Assembly (NCBI GenBank): GCA_905236375.1
Contig: CAJOOW010000052.1
Coordinates: 1-6,693 of the forward strand
Length of the DNA: 6,693 bases
Direction: 5' to 3'
DNA from: an uncultured Alphaproteobacteria bacterium
GTDB taxonomy: Bacteria; Pseudomonadota; Alphaproteobacteria; RUG11792
Below are positions 6,264 to 6,693 of this stretch, in pieces. Below the pieces are notes generated by a model. That model ran no database searches, was not told the DNA's origin, and worked only from the letters and a program-made list of their open reading frames with translations. Numbering within the stretch: the stretch's first letter is position 1; the number at the start of each line of letters is the position of its first letter. Position numbers and translations under genes: made by a program.

Positions 6264-6693
<430 letters not shown>

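Overview
The window looks like part of the chromosome of a low-GC alphaproteobacterium, possibly a host-associated or intracellular lineage such as Holosporales or Rickettsiales. The main evidence is a PopZ (DUF2497) gene, a family known from alphaproteobacteria, directly after a tolC gene. A CtrA-type box (TTAA-N7-TTAAC) in front of another gene supports this. The taxonomic assignment below class level is inference. Every gene I can support is on the minus strand, so the window reads from right to left.

Right to left: 6264-6693 is the C-terminal part of tgt (queuine tRNA-ribosyltransferase), cut by the window edge. After a 190-bp AT-rich gap comes a tight cluster: tolC (outer-membrane export channel), popZ (cell-pole organiser), trxA (thioredoxin) and obg (ribosome-associated GTPase). 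The gaps are about 20 and 19 nt, and trxA and obg share a 4-nt ATGA overlap. This is probably one operon joining envelope export, polarity, redox and ribosome-assembly functions. rph (RNase PH) follows after 80 nt, possibly with its own weak promoter.

The left quarter (1-1716) is one uninterrupted minus-strand reading frame of 572 codons that runs off the left edge without a stop. It has a clear Sec signal peptide and glycine-rich repeats of the type Gly-Asp-aliphatic. I cannot assign it to a named family; a secreted or surface protein with a beta-helical part, perhaps an autotransporter passenger, is the best guess. Its control region (about 1717-1830) is the most elaborate in the window: a consensus TATAAT -10 box, a perfect CtrA-type box 10 nt upstream of it, a long AT-rich hairpin filling the predicted 5' leader, and a full AGGAGG ribosome binding site. 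Together they suggest a strongly expressed surface protein under cell-cycle or developmental control.

The housekeeping genes look intact and ordinary. The points of interest are the unassigned secreted protein with its regulation, the unusual gene order, and a cysteine substitution in a conserved RNase PH loop. I see no RNA genes, insertion sequences, CRISPR arrays or origin.
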